Position numbers and translations under genes: made by a program. Under the pieces are notes generated by a model, which searched no databases, was not told the origin of the DNA, and saw only the letters and a list, made by a program, of their open reading frames with translations. From the NCBI RefSeq assembly GCF_900078195.1, contig NZ_FJVE01000006.1, positions 2,501 to 66,500 on the forward strand: a stretch of DNA of 64,000 bases. The letters are read 5' to 3'. Numbering within the stretch: position 1 is the stretch's first letter; every line of letters begins with the position of its first letter. Origin of the DNA: Clostridium sp. Marseille-P299. Its GTDB lineage: Bacteria > Bacillota > Clostridia > Lachnospirales > Lachnospiraceae. Shown here one piece after another: positions 35,938-44,464 of this stretch.

Positions 35938-36948
35938 TTAAGCTAATTCAGCGAAATACTTAATTGTTCTAACCATCTGGCTTGTGTATGAATTTTCATT
36001 ATCATACCAAGAAACAACTTTAACTAAAGTTTTTCCATCTGGTAAAGATGTAACTTTTGTCTGAGTTGCATCAAATAAAGAACCAAAACGAATACCGATG
36101 ATATCAGAAGATACTAATTCTTCTTCTGTGTATCCGAAAGATTCATTAGCTGCTGCTTTCATAGCTGCATTAACTTCTTCTTTAGTTACAACTTTGTTAC
36201 AAACTGCAACTAATTCAGTTGTAGAACCTGTTGGAACTGGAACTCTCTGTGCGGAACCATCTAATTTTCCAGCTAATTCTGGAATAACTAAACCGATAGC
36301 TTTTGCTGCACCAGTTGAGTTAGGAACGATATTAACAGCTGCTGCACGAGCTCTTCTTAAATCGCCTTTTCTATGTGGTCCATCAAGTACCATCTGATCA
36401 CCTGTATAAGCGTGGATAGTAGTCATGAAACCTTTTTCAATTGGAGCTAATTTATTTAATGTATCAGCCATAGGTGCTAAACAGTTAGTTGTACAGGAAG
36501 CTGCAGAGATGATTGTATCATCTTTAGTTAATGTACCTTCATTTACGCTATATACGATTGTAGGAAGATCATTTCCAGCAGGAGCTGAGATAACAACTTT
36601 CTTTGCACCAGCATCGATATGAGCCTGAGATTTAGCCTTGGATACATAGAAACCAGTACATTCAAGTACTACATCTACACCAAGATCTCCCCAAGGAAGT
36701 TTAGAAGCGTCTGCTTCTGCATAAATTTTGATTTCTTTTCCATCAACTACGATAGAAGATTCTTTTGCTTCTACAGTATGTCCATCGTATCTACCTTGAG
36801 CTGAGTCATACTTTAATAAATGAGCTAACATTTCAGGGTTAGTTAAATCGTTAATTGCTACTACTTCATATCCTTCAGCACCAAACATCTGTCTGAATGC
36901 AAGACGTCCAATACGTCCAAAACCATTAATTGCTACTTTTACTGCCAT
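35938..36948 (-). CDS. gap: Glyceraldehyde-3-phosphate dehydrogenase (type I)
   Basis: Oxidises glyceraldehyde 3-phosphate with NAD in glycolysis. The 336-residue protein starts [18 protein letters not shown], with NAD-binding NDLTNPE (the Asp favours NAD), the catalytic-Cys motif [12 protein letters not shown], the His region [16 protein letters not shown] and C-terminal [16 protein letters not shown]. The open frame extends 54 bases upstream, but ATG 36948 lies 9 bases after GGAGG and gives the standard start. It is the first gene of the glycolytic cluster gap, pgk, tpiA, gpmI. Confidence 0.98.
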   Translation of the reverse strand: MAVKVAINGFGRIGRLAFRQMFGAEGYEVVAINDLTNPEMLAHLLKYDSAQGRYDGHTVEAKESSIVVDGKEIKIYAEADASKLPWGDLGVDVVLECTGFYVSKAKSQAHIDAGAKKVVISAPAGNDLPTIVYSVNEGTLTKDDTIISAASCTTNCLAPMADTLNKLAPIEKGFMTTIHAYTGDQMVLDGPHRKGDLRRARAAAVNIVPNSTGAAKAIGLVIPELAGKLDGSAQRVPVPTGSTTELVAVCNKVVTKEEVNAAMKAAANESFGYTEEELVSSDIIGIRFGSLFDATQTKVTSLPDGKTLVKVVSWYDNENSYTSQMVRTIKYFAELA

Positions 36949-36972
36949 GATTAAATTCCTCCTAAACGAATT

Positions 36973-37002
36973 TTTATAATATACTATCACTATGGATTTC
37001 AA
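36973..37002 (-). promoter_or_regulatory. Putative gap promoter
   Basis: Minus strand: TTGAAA (36997-37002) and TTATAA or TATAAA (36973-36979) with a 17- or 18-base spacer. The overlap with the unused upstream part of the gap frame supports the start chosen for gap. Confidence 0.55.
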
Positions 37003-37219
37003 CAGTACGGTGACAGATATTAATTTATTCTATGGATTGTTAAGTTTTTATCAAGCCACTTCTTGACGTCGACTTCAAATCCTTCTCTATTTTAACCAAT
37101 TTAGCCTAGAATTTCAAGAGTATTTTAGCAATTAAATAAAGATTAACAGTTTAGGCACATTTGTTATATGAATAAACAAATTTTTGTGCATTTTTATTTG
37201 GATTTATGAAATTGTCAAA
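37003..37219. other. Spacer between the gap promoter and the group II intron
   Basis: AT-rich; no gene seen. It includes 3' exon sequence of the intron (TTTGACAATTTC on the minus strand). Confidence 0.45.
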
Positions 37220-37263
37220 ATCGAGTAGGAGGAAATTCATTAATTGAATTTCCGTCCTCTCAC

Positions 37264-37296
37264 ACCACCGTACGTACCGTTCGGTATACGGCGGTT
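37264..37296 (-). ncRNA. Group II intron domain V
   Basis: Minus strand ACCGCCGTA pairs with TACGGTGGT through a two-base bulge (CG), capped by TACC-GAAC-GGTA. This is the catalytic hairpin with the typical GNRA-like tetraloop position. It begins 8 bases after the RT stop codon. Confidence 0.8.
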
Positions 37297-37304
37297 CAAT
37301 AAGA

Positions 37305-38717
37305 TTACCTTATTTGCGAATATCTTTCACTAAGTGTTATAAAACCTTGTTCTCTAAGATATTTATTGGTAAGAGTTGAATTTAAGATTGGGCTATTGGA
37401 GATTCTCCAGTAGCCTTTCCTTGTATTCGCATGTTCCCATGCTTTCCAATTCTCTACCCCTAGTTTAACTAAGTTATCATGTTTCGTTTTAATCTTTTTC
37501 CACTGTTTCCAGTAACAAAGACGTAAACGTCTTCTTAGCCACTCATCAAGTTCTCGTAAAGTACCTTTCATATCTGCTAGTTTGAAGTAACTTATCCAGC
37601 CAACAATTAATTGTTTTAGTTTAATAGCTCTGAGTTCCATACTCATTGCATTACTTCTTCCAGTGATACTCTTAAGTTTTCCTTTTAACTTCTTAACAGA
37701 AACTTGATGTACTCTTATTCCCATTTCACCTTTCTTATTGTAAAAGGTATATCCTAAATATTTTAGTTTCCATGGTCGGTCTACCTTACTTTTCTCTTTG
37801 TTAACTTTAAGCTTCAAGTCCTTTTCTATAAACTCCGTGATACTTTTCATAACTCGCTCTGCTGATTTCTTTGATTTCACGTATACATTGCAATCATCTG
37901 CATAACGGCAGAACTTAAGTCCTCTTCGTTCTAATTCCATATCTAGTTCATGCAACATGATATTACTTAATAGTGGAGATAAGTTCCCACCTTGAGGCAC
38001 TCCTTCTACAGTAGCACTTACTAATCCCTTTTCCATCACTCCTGCATTTAGATACTTCCTTATCAGTCCGATTACTCGTATATCCTTGACTTCTTTATAA
38101 ATCAGCCCAATTAACCTATCGTGGTTGACAGTATCAAAGTACTTTTCTAAATCTATATCTACCGCCCATTTATAGCCTTCATCCATGTATTCTTTACATT
38201 TTAGAATTGCTTGATGCGCGTTTCGATTTGGTCTAAATCCATAACTATTCTCTGAAAATTTCTTCTCAAAGATTGGCGTTAGTACTTGTGATACTGCCTG
38301 TTGTATCACTCGGTCTACTACAGTTGGTATCCCTAATGGTCTTGTTTTCCCGTTATCCTTTGGTATCTCTACCCTTCTTACGGGATTCGGTTTATAACTT
38401 CCATCTGCTATGGATTGCTTAAGCTCTTCGCCATGACTTCTTAGATATGGTAGAAGTTCATCTACTCCCATCTTGTCGATTCCATGACTTCCTTTATTCT
38501 TCTTTACACGTTTAAAGGCTTCATTTAGATTTTCATTACTAATGATTTTCTCTAGCAATCCATAGTGATATTCTCTTCGGGCGTTCTGTCTGTTATCCGA
38601 CGTCATAGAAATGCTCGGCGCCTTTGCATAGCTTTCGAGTTCCACTCTATCCTTTTGCAAATGACCTGATTCTGTATTCAGTTGTCTGCTGTCATCACAT
38701 TTCTTTGTTTCTTTCAA
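37305..38717 (-). CDS. ltrA: Group II intron reverse transcriptase/maturase
   Basis: Multifunctional intron-encoded protein that reverse-transcribes and helps splice the intron. The RT fingers-palm region has RRVEIPKDNGKTRPLGIPTVVDR, the FSENSYGFRPNRNAHQA motif, VDIDLEKYFDTVNHD, GVPQGGNLSPLLSNIML and the catalytic RYADD. The maturase X domain and the C-terminal WKAWEHANTRKGYW follow. There is no HNH endonuclease domain, consistent with class C insertion behind terminators. Start is TTG at 38717, about 10 bases after GGAGG. Length 470 is complete, with no frameshift or stop. Located within domain IV of the intron. Confidence 0.93.
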   Translation of the reverse strand: MKETKKCDDSRQLNTESGHLQKDRVELESYAKAPSISMTSDNRQNARREYHYGLLEKIISNENLNEAFKRVKKNKGSHGIDKMGVDELLPYLRSHGEELKQSIADGSYKPNPVRRVEIPKDNGKTRPLGIPTVVDRVIQQAVSQVLTPIFEKKFSENSYGFRPNRNAHQAILKCKEYMDEGYKWAVDIDLEKYFDTVNHDRLIGLIYKEVKDIRVIGLIRKYLNAGVMEKGLVSATVEGVPQGGNLSPLLSNIMLHELDMELERRGLKFCRYADDCNVYVKSKKSAERVMKSITEFIEKDLKLKVNKEKSKVDRPWKLKYLGYTFYNKKGEMGIRVHQVSVKKLKGKLKSITGRSNAMSMELRAIKLKQLIVGWISYFKLADMKGTLRELDEWLRRRLRLCYWKQWKKIKTKHDNLVKLGVENWKAWEHANTRKGYWRISNSPILNSTLTNKYLREQGFITLSERYSQIR

Positions 38718-39144
38718 ACTTTCAAAACCTCCTATTGTTCAGTCCTTCCCAAAGGTCGTCGACTACCTCCGGTACTATGACCTCTGCTGACTTCTTAGTG
38801 TTCAGCCATACATCACTGCATGGGTTGTCATTTCAGAGTTCACTTCCATGACGTATCACTAAGACCTCCCCAGGTAAGAACGCAATCTTCCTCTCCATCT
38901 ATCTGCCACATTTACATTAATTAATTTCGAGTAGTTATTGGACTTCGATTTGTATAGCAATCTTATCCTTAATTAATGCCTTGTATGTGATTTCTGTTCG
39001 TCAGACCAGAGATTTGCCCACGGACTTCCTTCAGATTCGCCCTCGCGAACGACACCCTTGTCTTAGGCTATACACTTGCCACTACTAGGCTGTGTTAGGG
39101 ACTTTAACCCATTAGATTGCGCCCATGCTGGGCACACTATTAAT

Positions 39145-39170
39145 AAGGGGATGTTAAAAAACATCCCCTT
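39145..39170 (-). terminator. Terminator of the coat genes, intron target site
   Basis: Minus strand: AAGGGGATGTT, TTTT loop, AACATCCCCTT, then ATTAATA and the intron. Perfect 11-bp stem. The expected T tract is interrupted by the intron insertion. Confidence 0.8.
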
Positions 39171-39186
39171 ATACTAATAACGCTAT

Positions 39187-39447
39187 TTAAAATTGTGTTT
39201 GAGTTTTACATATGCTTGATTTTACGCTCTCTATATCTTGTGGAGTCGCAGGTTTAGCTGGCGTATAATAATTTTTATTTTTAGCAATTGAAAATAATTC
39301 ATATTGTGAAGTTTCTGTATCATTTCTCATTTTAATGAGCGTTTGTCTTAAATCTTGATGCTCTGTTTGTGTAATCATATCCTCTAAACCTTTTAACCCA
39401 TTATTAATTGCATTAAGAGCATCTGTAACCATAGCTTTTTCTTGCAT
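39187..39447 (-). CDS. Spore coat protein, CotF-like
   Basis: An 86-residue helical protein resembling the CotF family of spore coat proteins: EKAMVTDALNAINNGLKGLEDMITQTEHQDLRQTLIKMR is the typical helical pair with conserved Gln/His/Glu positions, followed by NYYTPAKPATPQDIE. It lies 18 bases after a smaller coat-like gene, so the two form an operon under a sporulation-type promoter. Downstream is a terminator and the group II intron. Location: spore coat (inferred from the family). Confidence 0.8.
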   Translation of the reverse strand: MQEKAMVTDALNAINNGLKGLEDMITQTEHQDLRQTLIKMRNDTETSQYELFSIAKNKNYYTPAKPATPQDIESVKSSICKTQTQF

Positions 39448-39465
39448 GGATATAACCTCCTATTC

Positions 39466-39657
39466 CTATTTTAAAAACTGTGTTAATGTTGATTTGTTTT
39501 GGCAAGCGCATTGAGCTGCTTTTTGAAAAAATTGTTTTACGCTTGGATCTGTCGCTTGTTCCGCATATGAATTATACTTTTCTTCATCTGTTTCACTAAA
39601 TTGAATAAGATGTCTAAGATTTTGTAGTTCCATTTCTGTTATACTTTGACTTTGCAT
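39466..39657 (-). CDS. Small helical protein, probable spore coat component
   Basis: A 63-residue helical protein: MELQNLRHLIQFSETDEEKYNSYAEQ, then CACQN near the C-terminus. Small proteins with this pattern commonly precede CotF-like proteins in Clostridia. I infer it is a coat partner. A GGAGTTTTAT site precedes the ATG. It is the first gene of the pair; the putative sigma-E promoter is about 95 bases upstream. Confidence 0.65.
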   Translation of the reverse strand: MQSQSITEMELQNLRHLIQFSETDEEKYNSYAEQATDPSVKQFFQKAAQCACQNKSTLTQFLK

Positions 39658-39749
39658 ATAAAACTCCTATCCGCATTAACATGCATTTTTATTAGCCTAA
39701 ATGACATAATCTATTCTCTCTCAAAACATTGAATAATATGCATGTAGAT

Positions 39750-39778
39750 ACAATATGTTTTAATAATTTATAAATTAT
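39750..39778 (-). promoter_or_regulatory. Putative sigma-E-like sporulation promoter of the coat genes
   Basis: Minus strand: ATAATTT (39772-39778), 14-base spacer, CATATTGT (39750-39757). This fits the Bacillus/Clostridium sigma-E pattern (ATA-TTT, CATAC-AT). The ISL3-like element lies 18 bases upstream. Confidence 0.45.
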
Positions 39779-39788
39779 CATAAACGAA

Positions 39789-39796
39789 CAAAAAAG
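39789..39796. repeat. Left 8-bp target-site duplication of the IS
   Basis: CAAAAAAG, identical to the sequence at 41212-41219. Confidence 0.92.
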
Positions 39797-41211
39797 GGTT
39801 CTATAATAAATGTTGGGGTGCAAACTCCAACATTTTATATTACAATAAAAAAAGACCTCCTCGTGCCAGTCTGACAAACAAATCACAAGGAGGTTGCAAT
39901 AATGCATAATTATTGTATCAATAAATTATTAGATTTAAAAGGGGTAAAAATAAAAAATATCACTCATGCTGATACTTTTGTTAAAATATATCTCGAAACT
40001 AATCCTTCTGAACATATTTGCCCTAATTGTGGTAAACAAACAAAACGTGTTCATGACTATCGAGATCAAAAAATAAAGGATTTACCTTTTCAATTTAAAA
40101 ACTGTTTCCTTGTTCTTAGAAAACGGCGTTATATCTGCACCTGTGGCAAACGGTTTTATGAAAAATACTCTTTTCTAGCAAGATACCAACAGCGCACAAC
40201 TCGTCTTACACATATTATTGCTCATATGCTTCGTGAGCTTGTAAGCATGAAATCTATCGCTAAGCGTACTAATGTATCCCCCTCAACGGTTGCTAGAATT
40301 CTTGATACGCTCAGTTATTCCTGTCCGAAGCTTAAAAATTCTATTTCTATTGACGAATTCAAAGGCGATACAGATGCAGGAAAGTATCAATGTATTATAG
40401 TAAATCCAAACTTACCTTCTGTTATGGATATTCTCCCTAATCGATCACAGGCTCACTTATCATCTTACTTCTCTGGACTAAATCGCGCAGAAAGATATCG
40501 AGTGAAATTCTTTGTTTGTGATATGTGGCAGCCTTATGTTGAATTAGCTAAAATTTATTTTCCCAATGCTGCCATTATTATTGATAAATATCATTTCATT
40601 CGCCAAGTAACTTGGGCTACTGAAAAGGTACGCAAACGTCTTCAAAAGACAATGCCTGTAGCATTACGGAAATACTATAAACGTAGTCGAAAGTTGATTC
40701 TTACACGATATTATAAGCTCAAAGAAGAAAAAAAGCATGCATGTGATTTAATGTTACAATACAATGATGATCTTCGCTTAGCTCATAAATTAAAAGAATG
40801 GTTTTATGCGATATGCCAAAATAAGAAATACTCAGAACAAAGAAAACAATTCTTTGAATGGATTAAATAGGCTGAAACATCCGGCTTAGAGGAGTTTGAG
40901 AAATGCGCAGCTACTTATCGTAATTGGTCGGAAGGAATTTTAAATGCATTTAAATACGGATTAACCAATGGCCCTACAGAAGGGTATAATAACAAAATTA
41001 AAATTCTAAAACGTGTATCATTTGGTATGAAAAACTTCCCACGTTTCAGAACCAGAATATTGCATAGTATGAATTAAATAAAGCTAGACTGGCACGAGGT
41101 TTATTTGTCATGTCCAAAAACAGACATTATAGAAAATAACATAAAAACAGCTCTGATTCTAGTAAAGAAGCGGGTTCCACAAGAACCCGCCCCAACACTT
41201 GACACAGAGCC
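39797..41211 (+). mobile_element. ISL3-family insertion sequence (1415 bp)
   Basis: Inverted ends: left GGTTCTATAATAAATGTTGGGG and right, read inward, GGCTCTGTGTCAAGTGTTGGGG, matching at GG-TCT, T and GTTGGGG. A perfect 14-bp subterminal inverted repeat CCTCGTGCCAGTCT lies at 39859-39872 and 41086-41099. Flanked by the 8-bp direct repeat CAAAAAAG on both sides, the duplication expected for ISL3. The transposase gene carries a nonsense codon. It is inserted into the T tract of the terminator behind the signal peptidase genes. Confidence 0.93.
39902..41077 (+). pseudogene. ISL3-family transposase, interrupted by one TAG
   Basis: DDE transposase of about 391 codons. A zinc-finger-like N-terminus (HICPNCGKQTKRVHDYRDQ and YICTCGKRFYEKYSF) is followed by the DDE core: SIDEFKG (first Asp), FVCDMWQPY (second Asp) and GPTEGYNNKIK (Glu). 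A TAG at 40868-40870 splits the frame between WIK and AETSGLEEF; the reading frame is otherwise intact to the TAA at 41075. The break comes before the catalytic Glu, so the 322-residue product should be inactive. GGAGG precedes the ATG. A CAG-to-TAG or similar single change is likely. Confidence 0.88.
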
Positions 41212-41219
41212 CAAAAAAG
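41212..41219. repeat. Right 8-bp target-site duplication of the IS
   Basis: CAAAAAAG, identical to 39789-39796, an exact match at both IS ends. Confidence 0.92.
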
Positions 41220-41303
41220 AGAGTATATCCTAGTTTTTATGCTAAAACAAAACTTATGCTAAACAGCATAAAGAATTTTTAGCTAAAAACTTTATATACT
41301 CTC
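41213..41303 (-). terminator. Terminator after the signal peptidase operon
   Basis: Minus strand: GAGAGTATAT, a long partly paired middle (41229-41293), ATATACTCTC, then TTTTTT. The T tract is part of the IS target duplication, so it remains intact next to the stem despite the insertion. A-rich flank on the other side makes it bidirectional. Confidence 0.75.
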
Positions 41304-41333
41304 AAAAAATATATCGTATTAAACTCTTTTAAA

Positions 41334-41939
41334 TTATTTAACGAATCCAAACTTAGAAAACGGCCAGATTCTTAAAATTACTTTACCACCAATTTTATCT
41401 TTACTAACAGGTCCAACGTCTTCTATTCTACTATCTTTGCTAACCCTTCGGTTATCTCCTAGTACAAAATACTCATCATCTGCTAATACAATTGGCTTCT
41501 CTGCAATTCCACCATCTTCTATTGGGTCTTTCCCATAATTTTCGTTCAGCTCTTCACCATTGATATAAATAATTCCATCTTTTATTTGTATTGTTTCTCC
41601 AGGTAATCCGATTACTCGTTTCACATAATAATCTTTTGTCCCTTTGCCATATGGATAAAATACAATAATATCAAAGCGATCGTAATTTTTAAAATGTTTT
41701 GACACTTTTTCTACAAGAACATTTTCGTTATCATATAAATTTGTTTCCATGGAAGAACCATCTATAATCGTCCTTTGCAATACAAATCTAGGTATAATAT
41801 AACCACAAATGAAAAGCAATATAATATAAATACTAATTTCTATCCACATTCTTCTTTTCTTTTCTTCTTTTTTTCCTACTTGCGTAGTACTTACATCCAT
41901 AGATTCTTCTTTTTTATTGGAGTTCTTTTCTTCCATCAT
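41334..41939 (-). CDS. lepB: Signal peptidase I (second copy)
   Basis: Type I signal peptidase that cleaves signal peptides of exported proteins. A basic, hydrophilic N-terminus of about 30 residues precedes one membrane segment (about 33-51). The catalytic Ser lies in IIDGSSMETNL (Ser about 63) and the general-base Lys in YYVKRVIGLPGE (Lys about 107); GDNRRVSKDSR is the conserved C-terminal motif. The gene is 12 bases after a related copy. The two copies differ in their N-terminal linker. Single-membrane-segment forms are typical of Gram-positive SPase I. Confidence 0.95.
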   Translation of the reverse strand: MMEEKNSNKKEESMDVSTTQVGKKEEKKRRMWIEISIYIILLFICGYIIPRFVLQRTIIDGSSMETNLYDNENVLVEKVSKHFKNYDRFDIIVFYPYGKGTKDYYVKRVIGLPGETIQIKDGIIYINGEELNENYGKDPIEDGGIAEKPIVLADDEYFVLGDNRRVSKDSRIEDVGPVSKDKIGGKVILRIWPFSKFGFVK

Positions 41940-41951
41940 AAAACACTCCTT

Positions 41952-42554
41952 TTATTGATGTCTTATTACACCAATTTCCTTTAGTGGCCAAACTCTACAC
42001 CAAGCACGGCCAACAATACTCTTTTTAGTAACCAATCCAACCGTTTCATCTCTGCTATCTTTGCTATGATTACGATTATCTCCCATAACAAAATATTCAT
42101 CATCACCCAGCACTATCTCTTCACTTGCAATCCCAGGATCATTGATAACATTTTCATTACCATAATTCTCCATGAGTGGTTCACCATTGATATAAATAAT
42201 ATTATTATTGATATAGACAGTTTCTCCTGGTAAACCAATAATACGTTTAATATAATACAAATCATCAATGTCCTCAAATGGTTGAAATACAATAATATCA
42301 AAGCGTTCTGGCTCTGAAAAGATATATGTAAGTTTTTCAAGTAATAAATGGTTTTTATTTGATAATGTTGTTTCCATTGAACTTCCATCTACCTCTACAG
42401 GTTGCATAACAAATCGCTCTACCAATAAAACTACGGTTAAAACTACCACAAAATATAACACAGTTTCAAGTACTTGACGTATCGAGCTTTTCTCAGTTTC
42501 TTTTTCTTCTAGATTACTTTCGTTGTTCATTAAATTATCTTCATGCATATTCAA
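41952..42554 (-). CDS. lepB: Signal peptidase I (first copy)
   Basis: Type I signal peptidase with membrane segment about 30-46, the catalytic Ser in VEVDGSSMETTL (Ser about 59), Lys in YYIKRIIGLPGE (Lys about 103) and GDNRNHSKDSRDE near the C-terminus. The open frame begins at TTG 42554; AAAGG lies about 10 bases upstream of that TTG. ATG 42548 is an alternative. First gene of a two-gene operon with the other copy. Tandem peptidases may give broader or higher secretion capacity, as suits a plant-wall degrader. Confidence 0.94.
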   Translation of the reverse strand: MNMHEDNLMNNESNLEEKETEKSSIRQVLETVLYFVVVLTVVLLVERFVMQPVEVDGSSMETTLSNKNHLLLEKLTYIFSEPERFDIIVFQPFEDIDDLYYIKRIIGLPGETVYINNNIIYINGEPLMENYGNENVINDPGIASEEIVLGDDEYFVMGDNRNHSKDSRDETVGLVTKKSIVGRAWCRVWPLKEIGVIRHQ

Positions 42555-42600
42555 TTAGCCATAACCTTTCATACCATTTTCGCACGTAAATAAAAACAGT

Positions 42601-42736
42601 AGTGTGCGTCGCACACTCTCGGGCGTAAATACTGATATAGCACACCTTTTGTTCCGCACGCGTAGCTGCACATCCTTTACCCGCAGGAGCATTCTACAAT
42701 AGGAAATGCAGAGCAATTTCCTATTGTAGAACAAAA
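42601..42736. repeat. Dispersed intergenic repeat, copy 1
   Basis: About 80 percent similar to 46850-46983 in the same orientation. Shared landmarks: CACACTCTCG, ACTGATATAGCA, CCTTTTGTTCCGC, CATCCTTT, CCCGCAGG, TTCTACAA and GGAAATGCAGAGCAATTTCC. The right end forms a perfect 16-bp hairpin (TTCTACAATAGGAAAT and complement, 42692-42731). Also GTGTGCGTCGCACAC at the left is a near-palindrome. Confidence 0.85.
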
Positions 42737-42764
42737 AGGGTTGTCACAACGTAACAACCCTTTA
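42733..42764 (-). terminator. Terminator after rpoZ
   Basis: Minus strand: AAAGGGTTGTTAC, GTT, GTGACAACCCTTT, then TTG. 13-bp stem with one G-T mismatch; abuts repeat copy 1. Confidence 0.75.
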
Positions 42765-42786
42765 TTTGATATCCACAAACGTTTAT

Positions 42787-43023
42787 CTATTCTGTTTCAT
42801 CACCGACGATCTTAACCTTAGATCTATATAATTCTTCAACAGCAATAGATAAAGGCTTGTTACAAGAACTTTCCACCAAAGGGGTAGCTCCATCAATAAT
42901 TTGTCTTGCTCTCTTAGCTGTTGCAAGAACGATAGAATATCTACTATTTACAACTGGCTGTTCACCTTGTTCTACCTCACTATTTACTACTTGCATTAAA
43001 TCCGTATAAGATGGATGTAACAT
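42787..43023 (-). CDS. rpoZ: RNA polymerase omega subunit
   Basis: Small subunit that helps assemble RNA polymerase. The 78-residue protein has the characteristic SRYSIVLATAKRARQI and the downstream KPLSIAVEEL that pairs helices with beta-prime. It follows remA by 95 bases and is followed by a terminator. In most Firmicutes the order is yicC, remA, gmk, rpoZ; here guanylate kinase (gmk) is missing between remA and rpoZ. Confidence 0.93.
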   Translation of the reverse strand: MLHPSYTDLMQVVNSEVEQGEQPVVNSRYSIVLATAKRARQIIDGATPLVESSCNKPLSIAVEELYRSKVKIVGDETE

Positions 43024-43118
43024 ATGGCATTTCTCCTTCCTTTTACCTAAAATGTATATGATTACTCAACATCATGTGCTGATTGTAACTCTATGATTAG
43101 ATGGTAATAGTATCAAAA

Positions 43119-43400
43119 TTAGGATAAAATAATTCCTGACATTCGATTCTCATCTGTTCCTTCTCTTTGATTGACACGGTTCGCAATTGTCTCAGGTAAT
43201 AATGCTGAGAGTACTATTTGCCCTTGTTCAGTCACTAAAACTGCCTTGCATTTTCTCCCACAAGTAGCGTCAATACAATTTCCCTGGTCCTTTGCATTCT
43301 GAACCATACGTTTAATAGGTGCTGCTTCAGGACGTATAATTGCTACCACTTTACCAACATTAATAACATTACCAAATCCAATATTGACCAATTTATTCAA
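43119..43400 (-). CDS. remA: Extracellular matrix regulator RemA (DUF370)
   Basis: Small DNA-binding regulator. In B. subtilis RemA activates biofilm matrix and osmoprotection genes by forming a ring on DNA. The 93-residue protein has NIGFGNVINVGKVVAIIRPEAAPIKRMVQNAKDQGNCIDATCGRKC, the hallmark DUF370 sequence; the C-terminal 20 residues are polar and longer than average. It lies between yicC and rpoZ, the standard position. The CIDATCGRKC Cys cluster is common in clostridial forms. Confidence 0.9.
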   Translation of the reverse strand: MNKLVNIGFGNVINVGKVVAIIRPEAAPIKRMVQNAKDQGNCIDATCGRKCKAVLVTEQGQIVLSALLPETIANRVNQREGTDENRMSGIILS

Positions 43401-43443
43401 TGCTATTCACCACTTCTAATTTTATATACAGAATAACTAAAAT

Positions 43444-44322
43444 TTATTCTATATTTTGTATTTGCTCACGAATTTTTTCTATTTCAGTCTTTAAGTCAAT
43501 TGCTTTATTAGAAACAATTAAATCATTCGCTTTTGAAAGAATTGTATTTGCTTCTCGATTCATCTCTTGAGCGATAAAATCAAGTTTTCGCCCAACATTA
43601 CTTCCTTCAAGTAATGTTTCTTTCATGCTATTGATATGTGCTTTTAAACGAACGGTTTCTTCATCAACACAAATTTTATCTGCGAATATAGTAATTTCTG
43701 TTGCTAACACACTTTCATCTATCTTAGTATCACCAAGAAGTTCATTTACTTTATCTGTTAGCTTTTTTCTATACTCACTGAGGATTTGTGGTTCTCTTTC
43801 CTCAATAAAGTCAACGAGTGAAATCATATTATCTAATTTCTGAATTAAATCATTCTTCAAATGACTGCCTTCATTAATTCTAGTCTCAACAAAACGTTCT
43901 GCTGCTTGCTTCACTGTTTGCTCTATAAGTTCCCATAATTCGTTCTCATCAACTGTTTGTTCTTCTAATGTTAATACATCTGGAAACCTAGATAGTAATG
44001 AAACTCTTACATCATTATCTATTCCAAAATCTGCACTCATCTGCTGTAAATTATCATAATATTCTTTTGCGATTTCTTTATTGTATTTTACACAAGCTTT
44101 GCCCTCTGTATAGTCTTCGTATGTAATAAATACGTCTACCTTTCCACGATTGACGTATTGCTTTAATACATTTCGAATCCCTGTCTCAAATAAGCTAATC
44201 TTTTTCGGCATCTTAATAGATATTTCTAAATATCTATGATTCACTGCCTTTAGCTCAACGATTAATTTTCGTTCTGTCGTATCGATTTCGCATCGGCCAA
44301 AACCAGTCATGCTTTTTAACAT
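43444..44322 (-). CDS. yicC: YicC/YloC-family endoribonuclease
   Basis: Endoribonuclease of the YicC family, shown in other bacteria to act on RNA; physiological substrates are unclear. The start MLKSMTGFGRCEIDTTERKL and the core NHRYLEISIKMPKKISLFE are typical, and the C-terminal DUF1732 part has LDFIAQEMNREANTILSKAND. Length 292 is normal. It is the first gene of yicC-remA-rpoZ. A 140-base gap separates it from the CobW-type genes. Confidence 0.92.
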   Translation of the reverse strand: MLKSMTGFGRCEIDTTERKLIVELKAVNHRYLEISIKMPKKISLFETGIRNVLKQYVNRGKVDVFITYEDYTEGKACVKYNKEIAKEYYDNLQQMSADFGIDNDVRVSLLSRFPDVLTLEEQTVDENELWELIEQTVKQAAERFVETRINEGSHLKNDLIQKLDNMISLVDFIEEREPQILSEYRKKLTDKVNELLGDTKIDESVLATEITIFADKICVDEETVRLKAHINSMKETLLEGSNVGRKLDFIAQEMNREANTILSKANDLIVSNKAIDLKTEIEKIREQIQNIE

Positions 44323-44464
44323 TTAAACACATTCTTTCCTATAATATGGAGTTAATTCTTTGATTTTAACTGTTGTAAGCATCTTTTTTCCGATGGTTAC
44401 ATGATAAGAACATCATAATGTTATATCCAATTAATTATAATGAAATTATTATAGTAAGTCAAGT

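Larger units (their letters stand above)
37220..39137 (-). mobile_element. Group II intron (probable class C), about 1.9 kb
   Basis: Retrotransposing ribozyme intron. Minus strand 5' end GTGTGCCCAGCATGGGCGC at 39137 fits the group II start consensus, and the 3' end is ...CTACTCGAT at 37220, giving an AY end. Domain V and a domain VI-like stem (GGAAATTCA/TGAATTTCC) lie at the 3' end, and domain IV holds the reverse transcriptase gene. The 5' exon ends in a rho-independent terminator hairpin only 7 bases upstream, the target preference of class C introns. No sign of interruption, so it may be active. Exact 3' end is uncertain by a few bases. Confidence 0.85.

Noticed and set aside
39692..39907. 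71-residue minus frame at the left end of the IS
   Set aside because: Spans the IS boundary, so it was created by the insertion.
40868..40870. TAG in the transposase as a recoded or read-through codon
   Set aside because: No stimulatory structure or other recoded gene seen; a single nonsense mutation is simpler.
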